64,000 nt of DNA from JBDGYW01 sp964580055 (GCA_964580055.1 CAZOJI010000018.1:1-64000); one strand, 5' to 3'. Shown: positions 43,338 through 53,160, counted from the stretch's first letter. Notes: generated by a model not told the origin, from the letters alone. Program-made: numbers and translations.

Positions 43338-44981
43338 TCAAAAGAAGACGGGTTCACGATACGCTCCGTACACCCGCTCCAACGCATGTCGTATTTCGTA
43401 GAGTGTGCAGTATTCCCTAGCGCACTCGAGCATAGCCGGAATTACGTTCCCCCCTCTATCCGCCGCCTCAGTGAGATCCTGGAGGCATTCCTCGACCCGC
43501 TTAGGGTCACGTCGCTCCCGCAATTTCTTCAGGCGGGCCCGTTGAGTGGAACCCGCCTCCTCGGTGACCTTGAGTATCTCGAGCTCCTTTTCGTCGGTGT
43601 CGGCGTATTCGTTCAGGCCCACCACTATCCTACGGCGTTGTTCGACCTCGTATTGGAAGCGAAGCGCGCTTTGGGAAATTTGCCGTTGGAACCAGCCCGC
43701 CTCTATACCTCTCACGACGCCACCTACGCGCTCGATTTGCGAGAACAGCTCTTCCGCTTCCTGTTCCATACCGTCGGTGAGGGCTTCGACATAATACGAG
43801 CCGCCGAGTGGATCGGCCACATTCGCCACTCCGGTCTCGTATGCCAGGACTTGCTGTGTCCGCAACGCCAGTTTGACGGCATCTTCCGTGGGCAATGCCA
43901 GCGTTTCGTCCAGCGAATTCGTGTGCAATGACTGTGCCCCCGAGAGAACGGCTGCGAGCCCCTGATAGGCGACTCTCACGACGTTGTTCATCGGCTGCTG
44001 GGCTGTCAACGACACACCCGCTGTCTGGCAGTGAAACCGCATCATCAGCGACTTCGGGTTCTTGGCGCCGAAACGATCTCTCATGTGCCGGGCCCAGATA
44101 CGACGGGCCGCTCGCATCTTGGCGATTTCCTCGAAGAAGTCGTTGTGGACGTCCCAGAAGAAAGAGAGGCGTGGCGCAAACGAGTCGACATCGAGACCGG
44201 CGGCGATGGCACTCTCCACATACTGGAAGCCGTTGGCGAGTGTGAAGGCCAGCTCCTGAGCGGCGGTTGCACCAGCTTCCCGAATGTGATAACCGCTGAT
44301 AGAGATCGTATTCCAAACCGGTGTGTGTTCTGTTGCCCATTCGAACAAATCGACGATTATCTTGACCGACGGTTCGACGGGATAGAGCCATGCGTGCTGC
44401 GCCATGTACTCCTTCAGAATATCGTTCTGCACGGTCCCCTTGAGCAGAGCGATGTCGACTCCTTGGCGCTCGGCCGCGGCCACATAGAAACAGAAGAGCA
44501 TCGCCGCGGGCCCGTTTATGGTCATCGACGTGGACACCTCTCCCAGCGGGATACCGTCGAACAGGGTTTCCATGTCTGCCAGAGACGATATCGCCACACC
44601 GCATTTACCAACTTCGCCCTCCGCCTGCGCGCTGTCGGAATCGTAGCCCATGAGAGTCGGGAAATCGAATGCTACCGAGAGACCTGTCTGGCCTCTCTCC
44701 AGGAGAAACTTGTAGCGGCGATTGGTATCCTCGGCGGTACCGAAACCGGAGAACTGACGCATCGTCCAGAGACGGCCCCGGTACATAGTGGGGTGAACGC
44801 CTCTGGTGTACGGAAAGCTCCCGGGGTAGCCCAACTTCTCGTCGGGATCGAAGCCCTCCAGATCGAACGGCGTATAAAGAGGTTCTACTTCAGCGGAACT
44901 CTGACTGACGAAGTCTATGTTTCGCTTGGATCCTCGCTCGTATTCTTCGCGCCAGGCTTCGTATTTCTTTCTGTCGATCAT
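43338..44981 (-). CDS. mcmA1: Methylmalonyl-CoA mutase catalytic subunit (split type)
   Basis: Converts (R)-methylmalonyl-CoA to succinyl-CoA with adenosylcobalamin. 547 residues, TIM-barrel part only, as in archaeal-type split mutases. Substrate-binding blocks include YPGSFPYTRGVHPTMYRGR, STSMTINGPAAMLF, the QTAGVSLTAQQPMNNVVR strand typical of methylmalonyl-CoA mutases, and HTNSLDETLALPTEDA. ATG 44981 is the family-like start (frame opens at 45026). The gene lies 13 nt after meaB, its chaperone. Related acyl-CoA mutases cannot be excluded, but the residues favour methylmalonyl-CoA. Confidence 0.94.
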   Translation of the reverse strand: MIDRKKYEAWREEYERGSKRNIDFVSQSSAEVEPLYTPFDLEGFDPDEKLGYPGSFPYTRGVHPTMYRGRLWTMRQFSGFGTAEDTNRRYKFLLERGQTGLSVAFDFPTLMGYDSDSAQAEGEVGKCGVAISSLADMETLFDGIPLGEVSTSMTINGPAAMLFCFYVAAAERQGVDIALLKGTVQNDILKEYMAQHAWLYPVEPSVKIIVDLFEWATEHTPVWNTISISGYHIREAGATAAQELAFTLANGFQYVESAIAAGLDVDSFAPRLSFFWDVHNDFFEEIAKMRAARRIWARHMRDRFGAKNPKSLMMRFHCQTAGVSLTAQQPMNNVVRVAYQGLAAVLSGAQSLHTNSLDETLALPTEDAVKLALRTQQVLAYETGVANVADPLGGSYYVEALTDGMEQEAEELFSQIERVGGVVRGIEAGWFQRQISQSALRFQYEVEQRRRIVVGLNEYADTDEKELEILKVTEEAGSTQRARLKKLRERRDPKRVEECLQDLTEAADRGGNVIPAMLECAREYCTLYEIRHALERVYGAYREPVFF

Positions 44982-44994
44982 ATTCGCTCTCGAT

Positions 44995-46047
44995 TCACTG
45001 CAGGCCGTCCACGATCTCATGCGCAAGCTGATAGGGACTTTTGGTTCCTTCTAAGACATCGTTCAATCCGTCCGCGAGCACTCGTTCGCCTCCACGGTCT
45101 CGCCATACCCATTCCTCCAGCATGCGAGTTACCACTTCCCGGGTGTGGCGCTCCAACCTCGCTCTCCTCCGTTCGGCGAGTTCCCCGCTTTCTTCGAGAT
45201 GCTTGTGGTGGACCTCGAACGAGTCGATCAGCGCGTCGACGCCCTCGCCGGTAGTTGCCACGGTCAGAAGGGTCGGAGGTTGCCATTCCGGGCTGACCCT
45301 GTCGGTATCAACAACTTCGCTCGACTGCGCCGGATTGTGGTGGTGAGCGATGTTGCGGTATGCATTGCCTTGCCTCAAACCCAACATTATCTGGATCTCC
45401 TGCATGAGTCTGTCACCACCGGGCCTGTCCGCCTTGTTGACCACGAAGACGTCGGCGACTTCCATCACTCCTGCCTTGAGTACCTGGACGCCGTCTCCAG
45501 ATTCCGGGACCAAGACCAAGGCGGATGTGTCAGCGCTTGCAGCGATAGTAAGCTCAGACTGCCCGACTCCAACCGTCTCTATGATGATGCGGTCGAAGCC
45601 GAATGCGTCGAGCAAGTCGCAGACTTCCCTTGTCGTGGTAGCGAGGCCGCCCATGGCGCCACGAGCCGCCATCGAGCGTATGAATACGTCCGGATCCAGC
45701 GTCACGGACTCCATGCGTATTCGATCCCCCAACAGCGCACCGCCGCTGAACGGGCTTGTCGGGTCTACGGCCACAACCGCAACCCTGCATCCGCGATCTC
45801 GATATCCGGTGATCAGGCGCTCTGCGAGCGTGGATTTCCCTGCCCCGGGAGGCCCAGTTACTCCAACCCGGTGCGCATTGCCGAGGACGGGAAAAACCGC
45901 AGACAGTAGTTCCTCGTAACCACAACGTGCGTTCTCAACAAGCGAAATGGCTTTGGCAAGCGCCGGCACCTCGCCGCTCCGCATGCCTCTCAAGAGACCA
46001 TCTATTTTCACAGAAGTAAGTTCGCGCAATACGGTATCGAGTCGCAA
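44995..46047 (-). CDS. meaB: MeaB/ArgK-type GTPase of methylmalonyl-CoA mutase
   Basis: G3E-family GTPase that loads and protects the B12 mutase. 350 residues. It has Walker A GPPGAGKST, the Mg-binding AVDPTSPFSGGALLGDRIRM, IIETVGVGQSE (switch), and the base-specificity NKADR motif. A C-terminal dimerisation segment follows (LEEWVWRDRGGERVLADGLNDV). It is co-transcribed 13 nt ahead of mcmA1 and 6 nt behind mgtE, so expression of chaperone and mutase is linked. Confidence 0.95.
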   Translation of the reverse strand: MRLDTVLRELTSVKIDGLLRGMRSGEVPALAKAISLVENARCGYEELLSAVFPVLGNAHRVGVTGPPGAGKSTLAERLITGYRDRGCRVAVVAVDPTSPFSGGALLGDRIRMESVTLDPDVFIRSMAARGAMGGLATTTREVCDLLDAFGFDRIIIETVGVGQSELTIAASADTSALVLVPESGDGVQVLKAGVMEVADVFVVNKADRPGGDRLMQEIQIMLGLRQGNAYRNIAHHHNPAQSSEVVDTDRVSPEWQPPTLLTVATTGEGVDALIDSFEVHHKHLEESGELAERRRARLERHTREVVTRMLEEWVWRDRGGERVLADGLNDVLEGTKSPYQLAHEIVDGLQ

Positions 46048-46053
46048 CCCGCC

Positions 46054-47421
46054 TCATATTCGTGGAAGGAGTATGGCGGCTGCCAGACCGAGCAACAAGA
46101 AGAAGCCGACGAAATCAGTCAATGCCGTAACGAAGACCGAGCTGGCGATGGCCGGGTCGACTCCAAGCTTCTGCAGTAGCAACGGAATAGCGGCCCCAGC
46201 GGTAGTGGCCAGGAGCAGAGTTCCCCACATTGCGAGCAGGAGCACTAGTGCGACCATCCACCCGTAACCAAGTAGAAGTGTTACTACGGCCACCGCGAGA
46301 CCCAGCATCATGCCGTTCATCATGCCAACCGCGAGTTCTTTCAGTACCACACTGACCGCCCTGCCGGGAAGGATCATACCGACGGCTATGCGCCGTACCG
46401 TTACTGCGAGCGCCTGCGTACCCGCGTTGCCGCCCATGGCGGCTATTATCGGCATGACGAAGGCGAGCGCCCACATCTCGTCGATCGTGTCGGCAAAGAG
46501 GAGCACGACCGTGGCGGCCGCGGCAGCGGTGATCATGTTCAGAAACAACCACGGCATGCGGTTCCTGACCGCCTGCTGCCACTCACCCGCCAACAACTCC
46601 TCGGCCGCTGCACCGCCGAACCTGAGGATATCTTCCGTCGCCTCAGCCTCAACCACATCCATTACGTCGTCGAAAGTCACCCGACCTATGAGCTTGCCCT
46701 CGCTGGTCACCACGGGCAGTGAAGGAACATTGTACCTCGCAATCAGTTGAGCGACCTCCTCCTGATCTTGATCCGGCGTGACCGTGACGAGGCATGGTTC
46801 CATGATTCCTGCAACCAATGCGTCGGGGCTCGACAGAACGACGCGTTGCAGAGGCAGTAACCCCACCAGGCGGAAATCCCGATCCACGCAAAAGATCTGG
46901 TAGAATTCGTCCACTTCCTCGGCCTGCCGGCGGATCTCCTCGATGGCCATCGCTGCGGTCACATCTTGACTTACCGCAACCACTGCGGCGGTCATGCGCC
47001 CCCCTGCAGACTCCTCATCGTAGATCAAGAGCCGCTCAATGTCGGCACGATCTGCCACGTGAGCGAGAATACGTCTCGCCTGATCGCCCGGCAACTCGGA
47101 AAGCAGGTCCGCAGCATCGTCATCCTCGAGTTCATCCACGATGCCCGCAGCCTGCTCGGGCAGGAGCGCCGCCAGCAGCTCCTCGGGATGCTCCTCTTCC
47201 TCCATTTCCGCAAGTGCGTCAGACACGACATCTGGAGGCAGCGACCTGACCAGTCGCAGCTGTACCTCATCATCGAGCGACGCCACGATGTCGGATAGGT
47301 CCGACGGGTGGAGCCTCCTTGCGCGAGCCAGGAAACGGGAAACATCTCCAGCTTCCGCCAGGCGTCGCAGCTCTTCCTGGTACTCTACGGCCTCACTCAC
47401 CTCAACTGGTCCTCTCTCCAC
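46054..47421 (-). CDS. mgtE: Magnesium transporter MgtE
   Basis: Mg2+-gated Mg2+ channel. 455 residues: an N-terminal superhelical domain (about 1-130) rich in Glu/Asp, a pair of CBS domains (about 135-255) that sense Mg2+, a plug helix, then five transmembrane helices with the signature GGNAGTQALAVTVRR. Length and order are those of classic MgtE. It overlaps DUF502 by 25 nt and lies in the same operon as two CorC/CNNM-like genes, so divalent-cation flux is a theme of this cluster. Confidence 0.95.
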   Translation of the reverse strand: MERGPVEVSEAVEYQEELRRLAEAGDVSRFLARARRLHPSDLSDIVASLDDEVQLRLVRSLPPDVVSDALAEMEEEEHPEELLAALLPEQAAGIVDELEDDDAADLLSELPGDQARRILAHVADRADIERLLIYDEESAGGRMTAAVVAVSQDVTAAMAIEEIRRQAEEVDEFYQIFCVDRDFRLVGLLPLQRVVLSSPDALVAGIMEPCLVTVTPDQDQEEVAQLIARYNVPSLPVVTSEGKLIGRVTFDDVMDVVEAEATEDILRFGGAAAEELLAGEWQQAVRNRMPWLFLNMITAAAAATVVLLFADTIDEMWALAFVMPIIAAMGGNAGTQALAVTVRRIAVGMILPGRAVSVVLKELAVGMMNGMMLGLAVAVVTLLLGYGWMVALVLLLAMWGTLLLATTAGAAIPLLLQKLGVDPAIASSVFVTALTDFVGFFLLLGLAAAILLPRI

Positions 47422-48110
47422 TCGCGCGAATCCTTCAGCAACGATTCCAAATCCAGACCCTGTCTTATCGCACGCGCGGGCCCTTCCGCCGTGCTGAACG
47501 CACCACCCGAGACGATCAGTTTCATCGCCTCCTCGATCGTGATGTCGACCTCGATCAGACGGCTCCTGGGCACGATCAACATGAATCCTGATGTTGGGTT
47601 CGGGGTGGTCGGTAAAAAGACATTCACACAGGGCTCACCGACCCATTTCGACATTCCCGCCGATTCTTCGTTGGTGACGAACGCGATTACCCACAATCCT
47701 TCAGTTGGATAAGGGACCAACACTGCGCGCCGAAACAACCGTCGGCGCCCCCCCACCATGGACTGAATTATCTGACTCACGGCGCTGTAAATGCGACCCG
47801 TCAAAGGAAATCGAGACAACGCCTGGTTCCACCATCGCAGGAGTTGCCTACCCGCTGCAAGGTGAACTAACCAGCCGACCAACACCAGAAAGATCACCAG
47901 CAGTACGATGCCGAGCCCCGGGATGCTGAATCCCAGTGCGGAACGCAGCGGGACTCCCAGAATCGAATCGATTCGCTGAAAAACCCATACCAGAACAAAC
48001 GCGGTCAGTCCCACCGGTGCGATGACCACCAGGCCTACGAAGAAGTACTTCCTGAGTAGCCGCATGGGAGAGCGGTTGTGACCTATCCCGGTCAGGTCGG
48101 ACAAAGTCAT
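47397..48110 (-). CDS. DUF502 family membrane protein
   Basis: 237-residue protein of the DUF502 family. Two N-terminal transmembrane helices (FVGLVVIAPVGLTAFVLVWVF and GIVLLVIFLVLVGWLVHL) are followed by a soluble domain with the family motifs TGRIYSAVSQIIQSM, FVTNEESAG, VFLPTTPNPTSGFMLIVP and VDITIEEAMKLIVSGG. No function is established; the fold is probably an envelope or transport accessory. It overlaps corC by 4 nt upstream and mgtE by 25 nt downstream. Confidence 0.9.
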   Translation of the reverse strand: MTLSDLTGIGHNRSPMRLLRKYFFVGLVVIAPVGLTAFVLVWVFQRIDSILGVPLRSALGFSIPGLGIVLLVIFLVLVGWLVHLAAGRQLLRWWNQALSRFPLTGRIYSAVSQIIQSMVGGRRRLFRRAVLVPYPTEGLWVIAFVTNEESAGMSKWVGEPCVNVFLPTTPNPTSGFMLIVPRSRLIEVDITIEEAMKLIVSGGAFSTAEGPARAIRQGLDLESLLKDSREWREDQLR

Positions 48111-49306
48111 GGAACAGCCGGCGAGTCGATATGGACCGTTGCAACGCTGGCAAGGCGGACGGTCACACGCTCTACGCGTGTGGCTGTCGCCTCGATCACG
48201 TCGAACTCCAGGCCTGACATCTCGAACCGCTCACCTGCCGCGGGAATACGCCCCACGGCGCTGGAAAGCAGACCACCCACCGTCTCCGCCACACCGCCGT
48301 TGTAGGCTACTCCAAACTTCTCCGTCACCTCGTTTACGGGAGTCGCGCCAGGGACCTCGATGACCGGCGGATGGGATTCGGTTACCTCTACCTCCGACTC
48401 GACGGTGTAAAAGGTCTCTTCCACCAATTCAGTGAGAAGATCGTTCATTGTTGCTATTCCGGCCGTGCCACCGTATTCATCCAAGACGACAGCCACTTGA
48501 TGGCGGTCGCGCTGCATCTCGAACAGAAGGTCTGCACATGCCTTCGTAGTGGGAACCGCTGTTATCGCACGCACGGGCAATCCTCCCCCTGGCAATATCT
48601 TCAGCAAATCGAAGGCGTAGTAGAACCCGATGATGTTGTCCGTTGTGTCGCTGTACAAAGGTAGTCTCGAAAAGCCCGATTCCAAGAAGGCTTTCGACAC
48701 TTCGTCGATCGAGGACCCTTCCGATACCGCCACGATCTCGGTTCTGGGAGTCATCACCTCGCTCACCTGCATCTCCGTGAAGGAAAGCACGCCGGAGACG
48801 AGCGTCAGCTCGTCGGAGCCGACTGTCTCATTTGGCGCCGTCTGCAGTTCTCCCTTGACCAGATCTGCTCGAGGTCGCACGGAGGCACCTTGTGGCAGCG
48901 CGGGCGCGAACACTGCCGCAAGCCGCCCCACCAACGGCACGGCCAGTTCGATAATCGATGCCGACCAGCGGCGTCCGACGGCATTCGGCAATGCATACAG
49001 AATGATCACCGCGAGCGGAACGGCGAGGAACAACACCGAGGTCACCTGAACGACCGGTGCCAGACCATCCAAGGCCGAACGCAGTCCAATGGCCGCAATC
49101 AGCGTACCTGCAGCAGCCATGCCTCTCGCGGAACCGAGCACTCGCGAAGGAGCCGATAGCAGCGTTCGCGCCGCCTTGGCTCCGCTGGACCATCCAGTGA
49201 TCCACCTGTAGAGTTCGACCTGGTTCGCCGCCGTGCATGCGATGACTGTCGTCGTGGCGACACATCCGATGCAGAGGCCGGCGATGACGATCAACCATTC
49301 TGTCAC
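48107..49306 (-). CDS. CorC/CNNM-like CBS transporter-associated protein (second copy)
   Basis: 399-residue member of the HlyC/CorC/CNNM family linked to Mg2+/Co2+ efflux. An N-terminal hydrophobic domain of about four helices is divergent from standard DUF21; a CBS pair follows (SEVMTPRTEIVAVSE, RLPLYSDTTDNIIGF, VVLDEYGGTAGIATM) and then the CorC_HlyC domain (VNEVTEKFGVAYNGGVAETVGGLL). It is a tandem, diverged neighbour of the next gene; together they could form a heterodimer. Confidence 0.9.
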   Translation of the reverse strand: MTEWLIVIAGLCIGCVATTTVIACTAANQVELYRWITGWSSGAKAARTLLSAPSRVLGSARGMAAAGTLIAAIGLRSALDGLAPVVQVTSVLFLAVPLAVIILYALPNAVGRRWSASIIELAVPLVGRLAAVFAPALPQGASVRPRADLVKGELQTAPNETVGSDELTLVSGVLSFTEMQVSEVMTPRTEIVAVSEGSSIDEVSKAFLESGFSRLPLYSDTTDNIIGFYYAFDLLKILPGGGLPVRAITAVPTTKACADLLFEMQRDRHQVAVVLDEYGGTAGIATMNDLLTELVEETFYTVESEVEVTESHPPVIEVPGATPVNEVTEKFGVAYNGGVAETVGGLLSSAVGRIPAAGERFEMSGLEFDVIEATATRVERVTVRLASVATVHIDSPAVP

Positions 49307-50508
49307 GCTTGGTCCTCCTCGTGGCTATCGCCTGGAGAGGTCGCGGCAATCCGCTCGAAATAGACACGCACGACTCTACGTCTCACCACCTGCTCCACCA
49401 CTGCTCGGAAGCCACCGATCCCGAACTCCTCTCCCGGCTTCGGCACGTGACCCAGCTCCGCGTAAACCACCCCTCCAACTGTGGTGACTTCGTCCCTTTC
49501 GAAGTTCTCTCCAAGCAGCTCGGACAAATCATCGAGCGACAATCTGCCGTCAACCCAGAAGCGATCGTCACCTTCTCGTCCCATCACCGGGGCAATCCCA
49601 ACGTCGTACTCGCCGTGTATCTCTCCTACGATCTCTTCCAGAACATCCTCGAGCGTTATCAAACCCGAGGTCCCGCCGAACTCGTCCACAACGAGCGCGA
49701 TATCCGATTTCGTGCGTTGGAAGTCTCTTAGCTGCGCGGTCAACAGCTTCGTCTCCGGAACAAACGAAGCGGGTCTCACATACTGGCGCCAATCATCCGG
49801 CGCTTCCGAAACACCGACTACGGCGGAAGTGAGATCCTTCGCGAAGAGGATCCCCTCTACGTTATCGATATCGTCAGTGTAAACTGGGATTCGTATATGT
49901 TCGCTTCGACTCAACAGTTCTACTACCGAGTCCCAGCTGGAGCAAGATTCGATCGCAGTAATGTCGAGGCGCGGCGTCATCACTTCCTCGACCGTCGTTT
50001 CGCCCAAGCTGAAAACTCCGTGAAGCATGTCGCGGTGGGCCTTGCCAAAGCGGTCTGTCTTGACTTCCGGAGAGGGCAAGACAGAGCCAAGCATGCTCTC
50101 AACCGCTACGGCCACTCCGGCGAGAGGAGTGAACGCTGAAACGGTTCGTCGCGCGAAAGGTGCAAGCGCCGCCGCCAATTTGGGCATCAACACGGCTGCG
50201 CTTCTTGGCAGGCTCTCGGCAAGCAAGTATAGAAAGGCCAGGGCCAAAACAGCCCGGCCGAATCCGACCAGGGGCCTTTGATACCACCAACCGGCCACTT
50301 GTGCCGCTGCCACCCCCGCGACAGTCAACAATGCTATGCGGGCGATGCGCGTAAGGCGATCGAGGTCCATCAACTCACTCGAACGACGCCTCGACTCGGG
50401 GGGTGCCGGCGACTCCGGGGCTTCCTGCGCCATGACCAAGAGCCCGGCCCAAGCACCTGCAACGAAGGCCAACGACAGCGACAGCACCGAGGCAGCGGCT
50501 TGGCTCAC
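49303..50508 (-). CDS. CorC/CNNM-like CBS transporter-associated protein (first copy)
   Basis: 401 residues from GTG 50508, which overlaps the ybeY stop as GTGA; the reading frame runs further back but is inside ybeY. It has three to four N-terminal helices with a Glu/Pro-rich loop, CBS motifs (EEVMTPRLDITAIES, RIPVYTDDIDNVEGILF, LVVDEFGGTSGLITLEDVLEEIVGEI) and a C-terminal CorC_HlyC domain (DRFWVDGRLSLDDLSELLG, EVTTVGGVVYAELGHVPKPGE). It overlaps the second copy by 4 nt. The pattern ybeY-corC is widely conserved. Confidence 0.92.
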   Translation of the reverse strand: MSQAAASVLSLSLAFVAGAWAGLLVMAQEAPESPAPPESRRRSSELMDLDRLTRIARIALLTVAGVAAAQVAGWWYQRPLVGFGRAVLALAFLYLLAESLPRSAAVLMPKLAAALAPFARRTVSAFTPLAGVAVAVESMLGSVLPSPEVKTDRFGKAHRDMLHGVFSLGETTVEEVMTPRLDITAIESCSSWDSVVELLSRSEHIRIPVYTDDIDNVEGILFAKDLTSAVVGVSEAPDDWRQYVRPASFVPETKLLTAQLRDFQRTKSDIALVVDEFGGTSGLITLEDVLEEIVGEIHGEYDVGIAPVMGREGDDRFWVDGRLSLDDLSELLGENFERDEVTTVGGVVYAELGHVPKPGEEFGIGGFRAVVEQVVRRRVVRVYFERIAATSPGDSHEEDQA

Positions 50509-50951
50509 CGCAGATCCCTCACGATGCGCTCGGTGTAGTGTTCCTGCAAGGACCACATCCGCGAGTCAAAGCGCTCCTCCCCTGAGGGATGTTCGAAACC
50601 CAATGCGTGGAGGGTACCGTGAATCACGAGACGTACCAGCTCTTCCCTCACGGGGGTTTTGCCAGTTCGGGCGGTTCGTGACGCGACACTGGGACAGAGG
50701 TAGATATCGCCCACTGTGATGCCCTGGTGAGACATACCGAAGGCTATCACGTCCGTTGCCCAGTCCCGTCCGAACGAGCGTCGATTGACCCACCTCATTC
50801 TCTGTCCGGATAGGAAGGTGACGCAGAATTCCGCATCACCGACCGCCTCGCCGTCGAGGACAGCAACTATCGTCCTGCGTACCAGTGCGGGAGGAAGACC
50901 GTTGGCACTGCCGGCGTTTTCGACGCTCACTCTACGCGTCGGACCCGGCAT
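50505..50951 (-). CDS. ybeY: Endoribonuclease YbeY, rRNA maturation factor
   Basis: Single-strand endoribonuclease for 16S 3'-end maturation and ribosome quality control. 148 residues. The zinc site HGTLHALGFEHPSGE (H-x3-H-x5-H) is intact, as are the RMRWVNRRSFGRDWATDVIAFGM and GDIYLCPSVA blocks. It overlaps pgpH by 20 nt and the CorC gene by 4 nt. In this order (phoH, pgpH, ybeY, corC) the cluster is found in many bacteria. Confidence 0.95.
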   Translation of the reverse strand: MPGPTRRVSVENAGSANGLPPALVRRTIVAVLDGEAVGDAEFCVTFLSGQRMRWVNRRSFGRDWATDVIAFGMSHQGITVGDIYLCPSVASRTARTGKTPVREELVRLVIHGTLHALGFEHPSGEERFDSRMWSLQEHYTERIVRDLR

Positions 50952-53160
50952 CCCATCTCGCGGATAACCCGCCCGTACCTTTGGGGTAGTCGATACGGTT
51001 GTGGCGGGCCCCTTCGTACACGCGCAGGAACTCTATCTTTACGCGCGCCAATTGCGCCATGGTCAGAGGAGCGTCGTCCAACTGACCGGCGTCTATCCGT
51101 TGGCGTACCAGATGATCGATGGCATCGCGCAGATTCTCAGCGGACTGATCCTCGAGAACACGGAGCGCCGCCTCAACTCCGTCTGCGAGCATCGCCACCG
51201 CTGTTTCCACGGTCTGCGGTTTCGGACCAGGATACCGAAAGTTTCCGGGCTCTACCTCAGATCCCCCACCCTTGCTGATCGCTCGATCGAGAAAATAGCT
51301 TATCACCATGGTGCCATGGTGCTCTGCGATGAAAGCAGTGACCGCGTCGGGAAGGCGGTGTTCTTTCGCGAGCGCGATGCCTTCCTTGACGTGGTTCCTG
51401 ATCATTGCGGCAGACACCTCCGGCTTGAGCTTGTCGTGGGGATTAACTCCCGGAGTCTGGTTCTCCACGAAGAACTGCGGTTTTTTGAGCTTCCCGATAT
51501 CGTGATAGTAACAACCCACCCTCGCCAGCAGGCCGTTGGCCCCGATGGCATTGGAGGCGGCTTCACACATGTTGGCCAAAGCAAGACTGTGCGCGTAGGT
51601 TCCCGGCACCTCCGTGGCCAAGCGGCGCAACAGCGGACGTGCCGGATCCGACAACTCGAGAAGCGTGAGTTCGGTGGTGGTACCCGCCATCCACTCGAAC
51701 AGCGGCAGCGTGATCGTCACCAATGCCGCACAAATCAGCGCGTTCAGACCGCCGACAGCAGCGGTTGAACCCGCCGTTGAAAGAACCTCGACAATATCCT
51801 GCTCCACCTGGAGTCCCACGGTGAGACCGACAAGCAGGAAGGCCGCCGCAACGACGACCGCAGAAACCAGCAACTGATTGCGACGCCGGACGGTTCGGAC
51901 GCTCAACGCCGCGGCGACGCCACCGACCAAGGCCACGAAAAGGGCATCCGTTCCACTGTAGGCGGCCTGGGATCCGAGCAACACCGCCAAGACCATCGCG
52001 CTCACCATGGCGATGCGACCGCCAAACAGGACCGTCATGAGCATCGCCGCAAACGGGATCGGTATCAGTTCGGGGGCCGGTATGGACAAGAAGCGCACGG
52101 CTGCCGCAGCCCCAACGATCACGAGTCCAAATAGAAGCGACATCACGCTCATTTGCCTGAGCGAGGCGTAGGTGTCCGGCAAGAAGAGCATCAACAGGAC
52201 CCAGAACAGCGCCAGCACCAGTGCGTTGCTCAGGATCTTTCCCAGGGTCCCCAACAGGTCCGTTCTCGTCAAACCCCGCGCAATCTGTTGATTGCGCAAT
52301 GCCGTGAGCCGAGCATGTATCTCCTCCGTCACGAGTTCGTTGGCGTCGACGATTCTTTCGTTTTCACGAACGACGTAACGAATTGGATTGACGTCGGCGC
52401 GTGCCTCGGCTCGAAGCGAATCCGTAGCTGCGCGGTTCTCCTCGAGAGTGGGCTGGAAGACGCTCTGGAGGATGGCACGCAGCAGCCGCCCCCCCAACTG
52501 CGAATTGGGGCCGGGCGACACTTCCTCCATTGCCTGCATGAACCTCTCGAAGTCATAGACCGAGTCACGCGACACGACATTCTCCGTGGTCGCATCCCGA
52601 ACCACCAGGATCAGCGGGCTTGCTTCTCTCACCGAGAATGACACGTCGGGTACTCCCCGCGAGAGGTGTTCCTCGATCATCACGTTGACAGCTCGACGCA
52701 AAGCTCTCAAACGGTCGGCATTCAGTAGATAATCGGCCTCTTCGGGCGTGAGGTCTCGCTCGCGGATCCCGAATACCCGTGCTCTCCGAATCAGATCGGC
52801 AGGGGAAACTGCGCTGTCGAGCGCGGCGAACAGAGCGTTTGCGTTTTGTCGAACCGAGTCGAGCACATCGTGTCGATACTCGTAGACAGGTATCACCGCT
52901 CGCTCCCACATATCCCGCTCTCGTTCGAGATCGTCTGGGCTCTTCAGTACCGCGAACTCGAAGGGAGCAATGACCTCTTCCGCTGCGATCTCCCCTACCT
53001 CATAGGAATCGGAGCCACCCGGCGCGGGAAAGAGCAAATAGGTGAGCAGGGAAAGAGCGAGCAGCAACCCCCAGCGGAACCCGTGTCCCGCGATGACCCC
53101 GGGGCGCTCGTTGAGCTCGATATCGAAGTTGACACCCGACTTCCGCGACTCGAGACTCAT
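50932..53160 (-). CDS. pgpH: 7TM-HD family phosphohydrolase (PgpH/YqfF), likely cyclic-di-AMP phosphodiesterase
   Basis: 742 residues from ATG 53160, which overlaps the phoH stop as ATGA; an in-frame stretch upstream lies within phoH. It has one N-terminal transmembrane helix, a large 7TM-HDED extracytoplasmic domain (about 70-310), seven transmembrane helices (about 320-500), then the HD domain: His in YAHSLALANMCE, CYYHDIGKLKKPQFF, HH in IAEHHGTM, Asp in FLDRA. Characterised PgpH degrades c-di-AMP; the ligand here is inferred. Confidence 0.93.
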   Translation of the reverse strand: MSLESRKSGVNFDIELNERPGVIAGHGFRWGLLLALSLLTYLLFPAPGGSDSYEVGEIAAEEVIAPFEFAVLKSPDDLERERDMWERAVIPVYEYRHDVLDSVRQNANALFAALDSAVSPADLIRRARVFGIRERDLTPEEADYLLNADRLRALRRAVNVMIEEHLSRGVPDVSFSVREASPLILVVRDATTENVVSRDSVYDFERFMQAMEEVSPGPNSQLGGRLLRAILQSVFQPTLEENRAATDSLRAEARADVNPIRYVVRENERIVDANELVTEEIHARLTALRNQQIARGLTRTDLLGTLGKILSNALVLALFWVLLMLFLPDTYASLRQMSVMSLLFGLVIVGAAAAVRFLSIPAPELIPIPFAAMLMTVLFGGRIAMVSAMVLAVLLGSQAAYSGTDALFVALVGGVAAALSVRTVRRRNQLLVSAVVVAAAFLLVGLTVGLQVEQDIVEVLSTAGSTAAVGGLNALICAALVTITLPLFEWMAGTTTELTLLELSDPARPLLRRLATEVPGTYAHSLALANMCEAASNAIGANGLLARVGCYYHDIGKLKKPQFFVENQTPGVNPHDKLKPEVSAAMIRNHVKEGIALAKEHRLPDAVTAFIAEHHGTMVISYFLDRAISKGGGSEVEPGNFRYPGPKPQTVETAVAMLADGVEAALRVLEDQSAENLRDAIDHLVRQRIDAGQLDDAPLTMAQLARVKIEFLRVYEGARHNRIDYPKGTGGLSARWDAGSDA

